64,000 nucleotides of DNA from Tropicibacter sp. Alg240-R139 (GCF_900537075.1 NZ_UNRA01000002.1:545249-609248); one strand, 5' to 3'; positions 1 through 8,593 are shown, counted from the stretch's first letter. Made by a program: numbers and translations. Notes: a model not told the origin generated them from the sequence alone.

Positions 1-631
1 GACGCTCGGCCATTTCTTTCAGCGCCTCGCCGATTTCGCGGCCATAGGCGCTCTCATCCGCGATGATGCCAAATTCTGTTGCGATTGGATCCTCGGATTC
101 CTTGGCAACAATTTGAATAGCAGACACAAAGGGATGACCCACCCGCAGCGAACGCACCATCAATTCGACGGCATCCGGCAGCTGCTCTTCGATCATGGAC
201 ATCCGTTTTTTGGCTTTGCCGTTGACCCAGAAGTAGACCGCCCCGACACCGATCAGAACTGAGGCACCGGCCCGCAGGGGTACTTCGGTTTCTGTGCCGA
301 TGCTCAACCCGACAAAGGCGATGCCCGCCAGGCCAGCCATGATCAACATCAGTTGTCGTGGGGTGAATGCAATCGCCGCCTTCTGTGCCTTTTCCGCTAG
401 CAGCGAATAGAGCGGGATAGACGTCGATTTCATGTGCTGCTGCATTTCCTTGCGCAGCTGTTCCAGGACCTGTTCGCGGCCCGCACCCTTGTCCAGCATC
501 TCCAACCGGCGGTTCACCCGGCTGTTCAGGCTGATCGATTTTCCAAACGCCACCAGATAGATGCCTTCGACAAGGGCGAGGACGCCGATGAAGATCAAGC
601 CATAGATGATCGGTTCTGCACTCAGTTGCAT
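1..631 (-). CDS. tadB: TadB, inner-membrane platform of the Flp/Tad pilus (C-terminus outside window)
   Basis: Type II secretion F-domain family protein expected to form the inner-membrane platform on which the TadA ATPase acts. The visible 210 residues start MQLSAEPIIYGLIFIG, an N-terminal membrane segment. A second hydrophobic stretch near residues 85-120 (ending VYFWVNGKAKKRM) is followed by the cytoplasmic helical F domain (EEQLPDAVELMVRSLRVGHPF). The ATG at 631 is chosen because an AGGGGA ribosome site precedes it; an ATG four bases upstream is out of frame. It begins 11 bp after the tadA stop. The gene runs off the left edge, so completeness cannot be judged; tadC would be expected next. 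Confidence 0.9.
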   Translation of the reverse strand, partial: MQLSAEPIIYGLIFIGVLALVEGIYLVAFGKSISLNSRVNRRLEMLDKGAGREQVLEQLRKEMQQHMKSTSIPLYSLLAEKAQKAAIAFTPRQLMLIMAGLAGIAFVGLSIGTETEVPLRAGASVLIGVGAVYFWVNGKAKKRMSMIEEQLPDAVELMVRSLRVGHPFVSAIQIVAKESEDPIATEFGIIADESAYGREIGEALKEMAER

Positions 632-642
632 GGCATGTCCCC

Positions 643-2088
643 TTACATGTTCGTCGGTTCATAGATGGACGCGGGCAGGTCATACCCCCACATCCGAAAC
701 CGCTCGGAAAAGTGGCTACGTACGCCAGTTGCCGTGAAATGGCCGATGATCTTGTTGTCTGGTGTCAGGCCAACGCGCTGGTAGCGAAAAATTTCCTGCA
801 TCGAAATCACGTCGCCTTCCATGCCGGTGATCTCGGTGATCGAGGTCATGCGGCGCGAGCCATCTTGCAGGCGGCTGGCCTGTACAATCAGGTTCACAGC
901 TGACGAAATCTGCGAGCGTACGGCCTTGATCGGCATCTCGATTCCCGCCATGGCGATCATGTTTTCCAGTCGGCTGACGCCATCGCGCGCAGAGTTCGCG
1001 TGGATCGTTGTCATCGAACCGTCGTGGCCGGTGTTCATGGCCTGCAACATGTCGATCACCTCCTCGCCGCGCGTCTCGCCCACGATAATGCGGTCTGGGC
1101 GCATCCGCAGGGCGTTTTTCAGACAGTCGCGCGGGGAAACCTCGCCTTTGCCTTCGACGTTGGGCGGGCGGCTTTCCATCCGACCGACATGGATTTGCTG
1201 TAGTTGGAGTTCCGCCGTATCTTCGATCGTCAGTATGCGTTCGTCGTTGTCGATGAACGAGCTCAGCGCGTTCAGCGTGGTGGTCTTACCCGAACCAGTA
1301 CCGCCTGACACGATGACATTCAAACGGGTCGAAACCGCAGCCTGAAGGTAGGCGGCCATTTCTTCTGTAAAAGCGCCAAAATTGACCAGGTCATCAATGC
1401 CCAGTTTGTCTTTTTTGAACTTACGAATGGACACCAGCGAGCCATCTACAGCAACCGGCGGAACCATCGCGTTGAAACGCGACCCATCAGCCAGACGGGC
1501 GTCAACGTAAGGATTGGATTCATCAACGCGGCGACCCACGGCCGACACGATCTTGTCGATGATCCGAAGCAGGTGCTTTTCGTCTTTAAAGGTGACATCG
1601 CTGAGTTGCAGCTTGCCTGCGCGTTCCACAAACACCTGTTGCGGGCCGTTAACCAAAATATCGTTGACCGTTTCGTCCTGCAGAAGGGTTTCGAGCGGGC
1701 CCAGGCCGGTGACCTCGTCATAGAGGTCCTTGTTCAACGTCGTGCGATCCTCGCGGTTCAACACAATGCCCTTGGTTTCCAGGATCTCGCTTGTAATCGT
1801 GCTGATTTCCCCGCGCAGTTCCGTCTCAGAGGCATGTTCAAGCGCGGCGAGGTTCAGGTTTTCCAGCAATTCACGGTGCAGCTCGATCTTGATCTCGCCC
1901 ATACGCTCTTTGCGTTTGCGGTCCTTTTCGACTGGTTTGGCTTCGGCTGCCTTGCTTCCCGTAGGCTTGCGCAGGGACGCCGGAGTCGCCTTAGGTTGGG
2001 GCGCACTTGAGGCAGTTTCGACTTTTTTGACAGGCTTGGTCGGCTGAACTAGCTCTGCCTTGTCATTTTTTTTGTATCTCGAAAACAT
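643..2088 (-). CDS. tadA: TadA/CpaF secretion ATPase of the Flp pilus
   Basis: Hexameric GspE/VirB11-type ATPase that powers Flp pilin assembly from the cytoplasm. 481 residues: a variable Lys/Pro/Ala-rich N-terminal tail (about 1-60), an N-terminal all-helical region, then the RecA-like core. The core has Walker A GGTGSGKTT near residue 262, an Asp/Glu box (ILTIEDTAELQ), Walker B/switch RIIVGETRGEE and the His box (GSMTTIHANSARDG). A GGGGGA site lies upstream of the ATG. It sits between cpaE and tadB with short spacers, consistent with one transcript. Length and motifs are normal for CpaF. Confidence 0.96.
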   Translation of the reverse strand: MFSRYKKNDKAELVQPTKPVKKVETASSAPQPKATPASLRKPTGSKAAEAKPVEKDRKRKERMGEIKIELHRELLENLNLAALEHASETELRGEISTITSEILETKGIVLNREDRTTLNKDLYDEVTGLGPLETLLQDETVNDILVNGPQQVFVERAGKLQLSDVTFKDEKHLLRIIDKIVSAVGRRVDESNPYVDARLADGSRFNAMVPPVAVDGSLVSIRKFKKDKLGIDDLVNFGAFTEEMAAYLQAAVSTRLNVIVSGGTGSGKTTTLNALSSFIDNDERILTIEDTAELQLQQIHVGRMESRPPNVEGKGEVSPRDCLKNALRMRPDRIIVGETRGEEVIDMLQAMNTGHDGSMTTIHANSARDGVSRLENMIAMAGIEMPIKAVRSQISSAVNLIVQASRLQDGSRRMTSITEITGMEGDVISMQEIFRYQRVGLTPDNKIIGHFTATGVRSHFSERFRMWGYDLPASIYEPTNM

Positions 2089-2111
2089 CTCGGTCCCCCA
2101 ATTTTAATCGT

Positions 2112-3350
2112 TTACGCGGCTTCAGCATCGCTGCGACCTAAGTCATGCAGGGATTGCGCCAGCTTGGCGATTTCCTTGCGCAGCGGGTTTTTGGCCGCGG
2201 ATGAGGCTAATGGCAGGCCGTGATCAGCGCCTTGCGTAACCTGCTTGCCCCCATCTGGCAGTTGCAGGTCGATGGAAATGCCCAAGGATTCACCCATCCG
2301 CTTGACTCGGCTCTTTCCGCTCAGGTCGGTGAACTTGGGCGCTCGGTTCAGGGCAAAACGCAGCTTGTTGAACGGCAGATCCTCAGATTGCAGGGCCCGT
2401 TTCATGCGCAGGGCGTTTTGGGCTGACCGCATATCCAGCTCGATCAATGCGAAATAGACATGGGCGGCCTGCAAGACCGTCTCGGACCATTGGACCAATG
2501 TCTTGGGCATATCGACGATGACATAGTCAAAATGCGCGCGCGCCATTTCGATCACGCGCTCGATGTCTTCGGGCGCGATGATGTCCAATGGAACCATGTC
2601 CGCAGGTGCGGTCAAAACTTGCAGCTTGTCTTCAAAGCTCAGCAGGGCCTGGCCAAAGACCTCTTCATCCATGCTGTCGGTGTCCGACAGCATTTCAAAC
2701 ACGGCTTCGCGACGTGGCAGATCCAAATATGTAGAAATCGACCCGTATTGAAGGTCCAGGTCCAAAAGGCAGACACTGGGCGCTTCGTTTTTGTCAACAT
2801 TCGCCAGTTCCCACGCCAGGTTCACAGCCAGGGTCGTGGCCCCGCTGCCACCGGCCAATCCCTGAACAACAATCAGCGCTCCTTCTTTCGAGCTACCGGA
2901 TTTCAGCTGCGCTGTGTTGTGTTGGGACTGGTTCACCTCGGGTTCGGGCGAACTCAGCCGTTCGATGGCCGACTGCAATTCGTGTTCAGGTAAAGGGTAG
3001 GGGACAAATTCATCCGCACCCTTACGCAGCAACTGGTGCAACGACGCTGGGGTCACATCCTCGGCAATCAGAATGACCTTTACGTCTCGGGATTTGGCCT
3101 GGGCGATGATTTCGCCCATCAGAACCAGATTGTCCTCGTCGTCACCATCAATGGCCAACGCGATGAACTCCAGCGATTCCGCTTCAGGTTGCCCGAAAAA
3201 GGCCAGCGCCTCGGCAAACCCCAGGTCCCCCCAACTTTCACCAAGCGCAGTTTCCATGTCTTCGATCAGCAGATCGAAATTCTGCACGTCCCTGCTGACC
3301 GTACAGGCCAGGATCGGGCTATTTTCTGCTTGTGGCGCTACACTGCTCAT
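2112..3350 (-). CDS. cpaE: CpaE/TadZ, MinD-like localisation ATPase of the Flp pilus
   Basis: CpaE/TadZ proteins place the pilus assembly complex at the cell pole. The 412 residues comprise an atypical receiver-like N-terminal domain (about 1-130), a linker, and a ParA/MinD-type ATPase domain. Its phosphate loop reads GLAGGSGATT near residue 165, without the lysines of the canonical deviant Walker A; such loops are common in the CpaE family. The ATG at 3350 is preferred because GAGG lies 9 bases upstream; the in-frame ATG at 3359 abuts that site. It precedes tadA by 23 bp. Low ATPase activity is an inference from the missing lysines. Confidence 0.92.
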   Translation of the reverse strand: MSSVAPQAENSPILACTVSRDVQNFDLLIEDMETALGESWGDLGFAEALAFFGQPEAESLEFIALAIDGDDEDNLVLMGEIIAQAKSRDVKVILIAEDVTPASLHQLLRKGADEFVPYPLPEHELQSAIERLSSPEPEVNQSQHNTAQLKSGSSKEGALIVVQGLAGGSGATTLAVNLAWELANVDKNEAPSVCLLDLDLQYGSISTYLDLPRREAVFEMLSDTDSMDEEVFGQALLSFEDKLQVLTAPADMVPLDIIAPEDIERVIEMARAHFDYVIVDMPKTLVQWSETVLQAAHVYFALIELDMRSAQNALRMKRALQSEDLPFNKLRFALNRAPKFTDLSGKSRVKRMGESLGISIDLQLPDGGKQVTQGADHGLPLASSAAKNPLRKEIAKLAQSLHDLGRSDAEAA

Positions 3351-3541
3351 TGCCTTCATCCTCTTTACGGGGGCATCTGGTACGAGCTTGCCCAGCTCGG
3401 TTCAGATACCGTCGCGCAGCCTGAAATCGGTCGCACGTCACCTATTGGAAGCAATGTCGCTGTGAAGTTGGGCGAGATTTGGGCCGAAACAAACCAATTG
3501 TAGGGAATTGGGCGACGATACCGCCCAAATCACCGGGATTG

Positions 3542-4168
3542 TTATTCGGTAAAGCCACCTGCGCTGCTGGTGGTGGTCACCTTGCTCGGTGCCTCGGCGC
3601 TCTTGACGTAATCGCGATAAATGATTTGCGCATATTTTCCATCCAAAACAGTGGGATGGCGGCCGACAAAACCCGATACTTCGGTCACAGTGCGGCGATT
3701 GCGGCGATCCCGATCGACCGTGTTCACCAAAGGTTTAGTCTCACCAAACGAGGCCAAAGCTTCTAGCCGCGAACGCTTGATGCCTTGCCCGGCAAAAAAG
3801 GCGACAACGGCCTGAGCGCGCCGCAATCCCAGACGTTTGTTATACGCGGCCGAACCGACGGCGTCGGTGTGGCCATAAACCCGGAATTTCACCTCAGGGA
3901 ATTGGCTGATGAAACTGGCTTGCTTAAGCAAGGTTTGACGGGCTGTGTCATCCAGAGCTGCACTGTCGAAGGCAAAGTTGATTTGCGTGGGGACTTCGCG
4001 GGCGAATCTGTCTGCCAGGGTCTGGGCGAAATTGCGTTCGCCGTTCTGCATCTGCGTATTGTTCAGTGTGGCGTTGCCGAACGTACCAGAATCAACCTCA
4101 TACCCGGCTTCGCGACCACAGGCTGCGACGGCAACCATCAAACCCAGTGAGACAACCCATTTATGCAT
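3542..4168 (-). CDS. OmpA-family lipoprotein in the Tad cluster
   Basis: A 208-residue protein with a lipoprotein signal (MHKWVVSLGLMVAVAAC, lipobox VAAC) and a C-terminal OmpA peptidoglycan-binding domain: INFAFDSAALDDTARQTL, then YGHTDAVGSAAYNKRLGLRRAQAV. It probably anchors the pilus machine or secretin to peptidoglycan. The ATG at 4168 is chosen because AAGGG lies about 9 bases upstream; the in-frame ATG at 4177 directly abuts that site. It starts 16 bp after the secretin stop. About 190 bp without a gene separate it from cpaE, so a second promoter there is possible. Such OmpA genes are common in alphaproteobacterial tad loci. Confidence 0.88.
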   Translation of the reverse strand: MHKWVVSLGLMVAVAACGREAGYEVDSGTFGNATLNNTQMQNGERNFAQTLADRFAREVPTQINFAFDSAALDDTARQTLLKQASFISQFPEVKFRVYGHTDAVGSAAYNKRLGLRRAQAVVAFFAGQGIKRSRLEALASFGETKPLVNTVDRDRRNRRTVTEVSGFVGRHPTVLDGKYAQIIYRDYVKSAEAPSKVTTTSSAGGFTE

Positions 4169-4184
4169 CGGACCCATCCCTTGT

Positions 4185-5594
4185 TTAGTCCAGCACGTAG
4201 CCATACGAGCCGCTGAAATCCTGCTTGGCCACTTCCGAGGCCGCCCCGCCGCCTGCACGATCTGTGCTTGATACCTGACCATACAGGAACAGGCCGTTTT
4301 CGCTTGGCGGTTTCACCCGATCTGTCGGCAGGGCCAGCGCCTCGCCTCGGGTGGGGGTGACCAGATGCGCAGTTATGATGATCACCAGCTCGGTTTGGCT
4401 GCGTTGGTAATTTGCGCTGCGGAACAATGCACCCAACACCGGAACGTCACCGATCCAGGGCAATTGCGAGTTGGCGTCCAGGAATTCGTCTTCGATCAGA
4501 CCGGCAATTGCAAAACTTTCGCCATCGCGCAATTCCACTGTGGTCGATGTTTCTCGGCGGGCAAACGCCGCGATATTGAACCCGTTCACAACAACGCTGT
4601 TGTTGGGGTCCAGCGACGACACGGCCGCTAGCAGTTCCAAATTGATCAGATCACCGTCCAAAACGCGCGGGATAAAACTCAGCTCGATGCCAAAAGGTTT
4701 GTATTCAACGGAAAATAGGCCGTCACGCTGCGCCACCGGGATCGGATATTCGCCACCGGCCAGGAACTTGGCTTCTTGGCCCGACAGCGCGGACAAGTTG
4801 GGTTCCGCCAACGTGCGAACCACGCCTTTGCGTTCCAACGCTTCGATCAGCAAGCGAATCTGTGTCGCACCGGCGCTGAATCCGAACAGGATTGCTCCAG
4901 TGTTTTGGTTAGAGGCGGGGATGTTGCCGTTCAACGCGCCCGTTAGGTTGGGCTGGTTGTTCAAGGTGTTGATACCACCCGTGGCGTCACCGCCGCTGAA
5001 CCCAAGCGAGGCGCTCAGTGATTTCGACACTGATCTCTGCATTTCAGCAAAACGAACTTTGAGCATGACCTGCTGAACACCGCCGACACTCATCAGGTTC
5101 GACACACGTTCGGGCGCATAGCGTTCGGCCAGATCCAGGGCCCGTTGAAGGCGTTGCGCGCTGGAGACCGTGCCAGACAGCACGATGCCGTCGTTTGCAG
5201 TGCGCACTTCGATCTTTTCGCCCGGCAGGATCTGTCCCAGACGCTCTTTGAATTCGGTTACATCAGCTGCCACGCGCACGTTCACGTTGGTGATCAGGCG
5301 ACCAGTGGCATCCAAAAGGGTCAGGGTTGTCAGACCGGGTGATTTGCCCAGGACATAGATCGTGCGATCCGACAAGGACGAAATGTCAGCGATACCGGGG
5401 TTGGCGATACTGAGTTCCGCAAAGGGTTCATCGCTTTCGACAACCACCGCGCGGTTCATCGGCACATCCAGCGTTGCTGCGGTGCCTTTTTTAACAACGC
5501 GCAGGTTTTCTGCCTGCGCCACGGATCCAATGATCGGGGTACACGTCAGCGACAGCCCCAGCAGGGCTGCTTTGATCCATCCATCAGTCTTCAT
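4185..5594 (-). CDS. cpaC: RcpA/CpaC outer-membrane secretin of the Flp pilus
   Basis: A 469-residue secretin-family protein that forms the outer-membrane channel for Flp pili. It has a signal peptide (KAALLGLSLTCTPIIGSVAQA), an N-terminal pilus-assembly secretin domain (DVPMNRAVVVESDEPFAELSIANP), a BON-like segment (IEVRTANDGIVLSGTVSS) and the C-terminal secretin core (VVRTLAEPNLSALSGQEAKFLAGGEYPIP, later AIAGLIEDE and TELVIIITAHLVTP). The ATG at 5594 follows a GGAGAGGCAGGT ribosome site; an in-frame ATG 21 bases upstream has none. The product is complete and of usual length. Confidence 0.95.
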   Translation of the reverse strand: MKTDGWIKAALLGLSLTCTPIIGSVAQAENLRVVKKGTAATLDVPMNRAVVVESDEPFAELSIANPGIADISSLSDRTIYVLGKSPGLTTLTLLDATGRLITNVNVRVAADVTEFKERLGQILPGEKIEVRTANDGIVLSGTVSSAQRLQRALDLAERYAPERVSNLMSVGGVQQVMLKVRFAEMQRSVSKSLSASLGFSGGDATGGINTLNNQPNLTGALNGNIPASNQNTGAILFGFSAGATQIRLLIEALERKGVVRTLAEPNLSALSGQEAKFLAGGEYPIPVAQRDGLFSVEYKPFGIELSFIPRVLDGDLINLELLAAVSSLDPNNSVVVNGFNIAAFARRETSTTVELRDGESFAIAGLIEDEFLDANSQLPWIGDVPVLGALFRSANYQRSQTELVIIITAHLVTPTRGEALALPTDRVKPPSENGLFLYGQVSSTDRAGGGAASEVAKQDFSGSYGYVLD

Positions 5595-5732
5595 GTGACC
5601 TGCCTCTCCGATCACGCCTCAAATTCGGGTCTTGTTGCCCGTTCTTTGGGACACTGTGCGCCAGTTCCATTTTTTTTGCAAGAATCAATGGTTTCCGGCG
5701 TGTTTCTTATGTGTGGTCCAAGCAACAACACA

Positions 5733-5765
5733 AAAGAGGTCTGCGCGAAATGCGCTGACCTCTTT
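5733..5765 (-). terminator. Hairpin between cpaB and the secretin gene
   Basis: A 14-bp stem with one mismatch (arms 5733-5746 and 5752-5765, loop of five bases). On the minus strand the closing arm runs into a T-rich tract, as in an intrinsic terminator. It lies after the cpaB stop and 138 bp before the secretin start. It can act as a terminator or attenuator that lowers transcription of the downstream tad genes relative to pilin and cpaB. Confidence 0.7.
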
Positions 5766-5786
5766 CAGTAACTAGCTGATTTTGCG

Positions 5787-6644
5787 TCAGTTTGTGCAGG
5801 GGATCGGGATTTCCATAACTTCGGCGCCACGACGGGTTCGAATGGTGCAAACCTTCTCTTCTGCCTGTTGTGGTGCTGCTTCGAGCTCGCCCAATCCCAG
5901 CAGCGAGCGCTGGTTCACTTCGATGGCCGAGGCGATGGTGTCGTCTTCGGCGCCTACCAGCGACAGTGACAAACGCCCTGTGGTCTGTGCTTGCGCCAGC
6001 GCCGCGACCTGCTCGGGTCGGGCTGAAACGGTGACGGTGCGGGCGATGGTGGCGCCAGTCAGGTCGCCGCCTGCGATCTGGTCGACGGCGATCAGGTTGA
6101 TGCCAGCCTGAATCAGGCGCGTGACCTCACCCCGGGCTCCTTCGACTGTGTCGCCGATACTGCCCGTCCAATAGACGTCGACGCGGTCACCGGGCCGCAG
6201 AAAGCCGGATACGCCCGAGGACACGTCAACGCGGATCGCAAAGGCACGCATGCCGCGCTGCAACTGCGATGTCAGGCCTGCATCTTCGCCAGGGGCGGTG
6301 ACCTTGACGGCCATGATGGCCTCATCCTTTTCCATCGCGCGTAAAACGAACCGGTTGTCTTCGGTGTTCTCAGGGAACAGCACTTTCATTTCTGAAAAAG
6401 AGCCCTCTGGCATGGCACTTGTGGGCCATTTCACCACACGGACATCATCCTGATCCAGTCGCTCGCCGTACCGCAACGCACGTGTGGCAACAAAGACATC
6501 CTGAGTTGGGACAACCGCTTGTCGTGCCTGACGTTCTCTTGCCAGCTCAGTTTTATGAGCGGTGATGTACTTCTGTGCCATCATCACGGCACCGCCTGCC
6601 AGGGCGACGCCCACGATTAACACCAATCCAAACACTGCACGCAT
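5787..6644 (-). CDS. cpaB: CpaB/RcpC Flp pilus assembly protein
   Basis: A 285-residue periplasmic protein with an N-terminal membrane anchor (MRAVFGLVLIVGVALAGGAVMMAQ). A SAF/RcpC domain follows (VFVATRALRYGERLDQDDVRVVKWP, then FAIRVDVSSGVSGFLRPGDRVDVYWT). The family stabilises or gates the secretin. The ATG at 6644 has AGAGGT 7 bases upstream. The C-terminus ends RTRRGAEVMEIPIPCTN, as in many alphaproteobacterial homologues. It is followed by the hairpin at 5733-5765, so it may share its transcript more strongly with the pilins than with the secretin. Confidence 0.93.
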   Translation of the reverse strand: MRAVFGLVLIVGVALAGGAVMMAQKYITAHKTELARERQARQAVVPTQDVFVATRALRYGERLDQDDVRVVKWPTSAMPEGSFSEMKVLFPENTEDNRFVLRAMEKDEAIMAVKVTAPGEDAGLTSQLQRGMRAFAIRVDVSSGVSGFLRPGDRVDVYWTGSIGDTVEGARGEVTRLIQAGINLIAVDQIAGGDLTGATIARTVTVSARPEQVAALAQAQTTGRLSLSLVGAEDDTIASAIEVNQRSLLGLGELEAAPQQAEEKVCTIRTRRGAEVMEIPIPCTN

Positions 6645-6922
6645 GATTGTACCTCTACTTGATATATTATTCGCGACTTCGAGGTAGACCCCCCTCGACG
6701 CAAACACCCATGCTCAAAGCTATTGGCCAATTGTGTCACAAAGAGGGACAATGAGGGCCATTTCGGTGTTTGTTGTTTAGGTTTTGTAACAACTGTGACG
6801 GGGTAAAATGTCTTGGTATCAGGCTGGCCTGACATGCCGAAAGCAGCCTTCTGGCTGCGATCGGGCTTGCGGCTCCAGGAACTTAGGAACCAATCGAAGC
6901 CGTTTTTTGAGAAGTCGAAGGT

Positions 6923-7120
6923 TTATTCGCCACCAACGGGGACTGCTACGGTCGAGCTGCTGAGTGAACTGTTCAGCGCCGAGGATACATCCCCGGTAGG
7001 CCCGTGAAGCGAGGCGATCGTTGCCCCTGCCAATCCGACGACTGCGGCGCATAACACAACCCAGTCGACAGTAACCGCGCCATCTTCATCCCTGAAGATA
7101 TTCTTTACTTTTTCCCACAT
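6923..7120 (-). CDS. Flp-type pilin, second copy
   Basis: A 65-residue Flp prepilin: short charged leader (MWEKVKNIFRDEDG), cleavage expected after Gly, then AVTVDWVVL and a hydrophobic helix (VVLCAAVVGLAGATIASL) with a Ser-rich tail. The usual Flp +5/+6 pair Glu-Tyr is Asp-Trp here, as in the neighbouring copy. An unusual Cys lies in the helix. AGAGGA stands 7 bases before the ATG. It lies 94 bp after the first pilin and is separated from it by a strong terminator-like hairpin, so it is probably a minor pilin or is expressed at a lower level (inference). Confidence 0.88.
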   Translation of the reverse strand: MWEKVKNIFRDEDGAVTVDWVVLCAAVVGLAGATIASLHGPTGDVSSALNSSLSSSTVAVPVGGE

Positions 7121-7157
7121 GACAATTCCTCTCTGGGCAGCTGTATGAGGAACAAAA

Positions 7158-7183
7158 GGCCGCGCCTTGATCAAGACGCGGCC
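7158..7183 (-). terminator. Intrinsic terminator between the two Flp pilin genes
   Basis: Arms 7158-7168 and 7173-7183 form an 11-bp stem with one G-T wobble in the minus-strand RNA and a GATC loop, followed on the minus strand by TTTTG. It lies 31 bp after the first pilin stop and 37 bp before the second pilin start. It should terminate most transcription of the first pilin gene, leaving read-through for the downstream tad genes. Confidence 0.85.
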
Positions 7184-7214
7184 CTTCGAAAACTTTTGGC
7201 TCTAGGCCGAAATA

Positions 7215-7412
7215 TTACTCGCCGCCAACAGCAGTTGCCACGGTCGAGTTGGTCAGGGCGTTGTTGACGTCGGTCGACAGGGCGCCAGTACCGCTGTTGA
7301 TGCCCTGATAAGCAACGCCAGCCAGTGCAACAACAGCTGCGGTCAGAACGACCCAGTCAACAGTTACGGCGCCGTTTTCGTCTTTGCGGAAATTTTTGAT
7401 GAACTTGATCAT
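7215..7412 (-). CDS. flp: Flp-type major pilin
   Basis: A 65-residue Flp/Fap prepilin: leader MIKFIKNFRKDENG, expected cleavage after Gly, mature N-terminus AVTVDWVVLTAAVVALAGVAY, then a polar tail ending TVATAVGGE. It shares the stretch GAVTVDWVVL and the C-terminal GGE with the second pilin, so the two are recent paralogues. AGGAGGG precedes the ATG, the strongest ribosome site in this operon. First in the operon and followed by a terminator, it is the likely major subunit. A prepilin peptidase is needed but not present in the window. Confidence 0.93.
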   Translation of the reverse strand: MIKFIKNFRKDENGAVTVDWVVLTAAVVALAGVAYQGINSGTGALSTDVNNALTNSTVATAVGGE

Positions 7413-7771
7413 GGTATGTCCCTCCTAAAGGATCACTTGGATTTGGTTGTCTCACCCTCGGCGACCTTCGAACCTGCTCTCTCTCGTTGGCCCGTGTCCG
7501 CCGTGGTATGAATGTATATTTGCCTGTACCGCGTGGCAGGATTTGGGCCAAAACCAGAAAATTCCTGCCCGAATTTAACTTTTTGCTCAGAATCGCGGTA
7601 ACTATCTGAACTTTAACGGAAAAAAACTTTTGATTTATTCTATTCAACCTATACGGCGGTGCAAAATGGTGCCAAATGGGGCGAAATCGCCCTATTTCGG
7701 CGGGTTTTTCTGGCTTTTGAGCGCCTTATCGGGAAGAAAAAACAAAAAAACATATCAATGAGGCGAGCAGA
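7413..7771. promoter_or_regulatory. Divergent control region between the Flp pilus operon and the transglycosylase gene
   Basis: A 359-bp AT-rich gap between two divergent genes; it must hold the promoters of both. No confident -35/-10 pair was picked. It contains three tandem decamers (7658-7687, listed separately) and A-rich DNA just ahead of the plus-strand gene. Confidence 0.6.
7658..7687. repeat. Three tandem 10-bp direct repeats in the pilus/transglycosylase control region
   Basis: GGTGCAAAAT (7658-7667), GGTGCCAAAT (7668-7677) and GGGGCGAAAT (7678-7687) stand head to tail with a pattern GGKGCNAAAT. The spacing of one helical turn places all three on the same face of DNA, as expected for cooperative binding of a regulator. 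It lies about 250 bp upstream of the first pilin and 85 bp upstream of the transglycosylase. No bound protein is known to me. Confidence 0.55.
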
Positions 7772-8590
7772 ATGAACCTCAGAATAATCCTATTGGGCGT
7801 AAGCGCGCTGTTTTTGGCGATTCCTGGCGTCGGAGTCGCGCAATCGCCGACACCGTTTCCTGAATTTCAGGCCAAACGACTCAAAGCTCCGCCAAAGGGC
7901 AGCCGCCCAAAGATCACAGTTCAAATCGACCCGACGCAGCAGGTGCGCCCGACAAAAGCGAAACCGGTCGGAGAGACTCCTGACTCGCAGGCTACACCTG
8001 ATGCACCCGGGACATATGCGTGGTTCTGGGACAAGGTTTCCCCTGATCTGAACAAATCAGGCCCCGGTCGCTTGGAAGAGGCAATGCACACGTTGGCTGC
8101 TACTGGTGGCGTATCGGTCCCACGGCTGCAGTTCATGCAGGACATCGCAAAGGAACGTGGCATCCCGATTCTGCGCTCTACAGTGGGAACAGACGTGTCA
8201 CCGGCGTTGGTGCTGGCTGTGATTGCTGTTGAATCGGCGGGCAAATCGGATGCGGTCAGCGGGGCAGGGGCGCAGGGTTTGATGCAACTGATGCCTGCAA
8301 CTGCTGCCCGCTTTGGTGTCAGCGACAGTCTGGAGCCTGACGAGAACATCGCAGGTGGGGTCAAGTATCTGGACTGGCTGATGGGGGAATTCGGCCATGA
8401 CCCGATCATGGTGCTGGCGGGCTACAATGCGGGCGAGGGGTCAGTTAAGCAGCATCAGGGTGTGCCGCCCTATCCTGAAACGCGCGACTACGTGCCCAAA
8501 GTGCTGGCGGCCTTTCAAGTTGCGCGCGGGCTTTGCGCCACCCCGCCTCAGTTGATCTCGGATGGCTGTGTGTTCACGGGCATGAACTAA
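7772..8590 (+). CDS. Secreted lytic transglycosylase (SLT domain)
   Basis: A 272-residue periplasmic peptidoglycan lytic transglycosylase. It has a signal peptide (ILLGVSALFLAIPGVGVAQ), a Pro/Lys-rich linker, then an SLT goose-lysozyme-like domain. Catalytic Glu is in VLAVIAVESAGKSDAVSGAGA, followed by QGLMQLMPATAARFGVSD, the NIAGGVKYLDWLM segment and VLAGYNAGEGSVKQHQGVPPYPET. The ATG follows a GAGG site. It is divergent from the Flp pilus operon, so it may open the wall for pilus assembly (inference from position). A terminator follows directly. Confidence 0.93.
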   Translation: MNLRIILLGVSALFLAIPGVGVAQSPTPFPEFQAKRLKAPPKGSRPKITVQIDPTQQVRPTKAKPVGETPDSQATPDAPGTYAWFWDKVSPDLNKSGPGRLEEAMHTLAATGGVSVPRLQFMQDIAKERGIPILRSTVGTDVSPALVLAVIAVESAGKSDAVSGAGAQGLMQLMPATAARFGVSDSLEPDENIAGGVKYLDWLMGEFGHDPIMVLAGYNAGEGSVKQHQGVPPYPETRDYVPKVLAAFQVARGLCATPPQLISDGCVFTGMN

Positions 8591-8593
8591 AAA

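Noticed and set aside
54-683. 209-codon minus frame overlapping tadB and tadA
   Set aside because: Wrong frame for tadB; the tadB frame has membrane helices and a family match, this one has none.
2112-3350. CpaE P-loop without lysine read as a defective ATPase
   Set aside because: Degenerate P-loops are common in the CpaE/TadZ family, so this is not evidence of loss of function.
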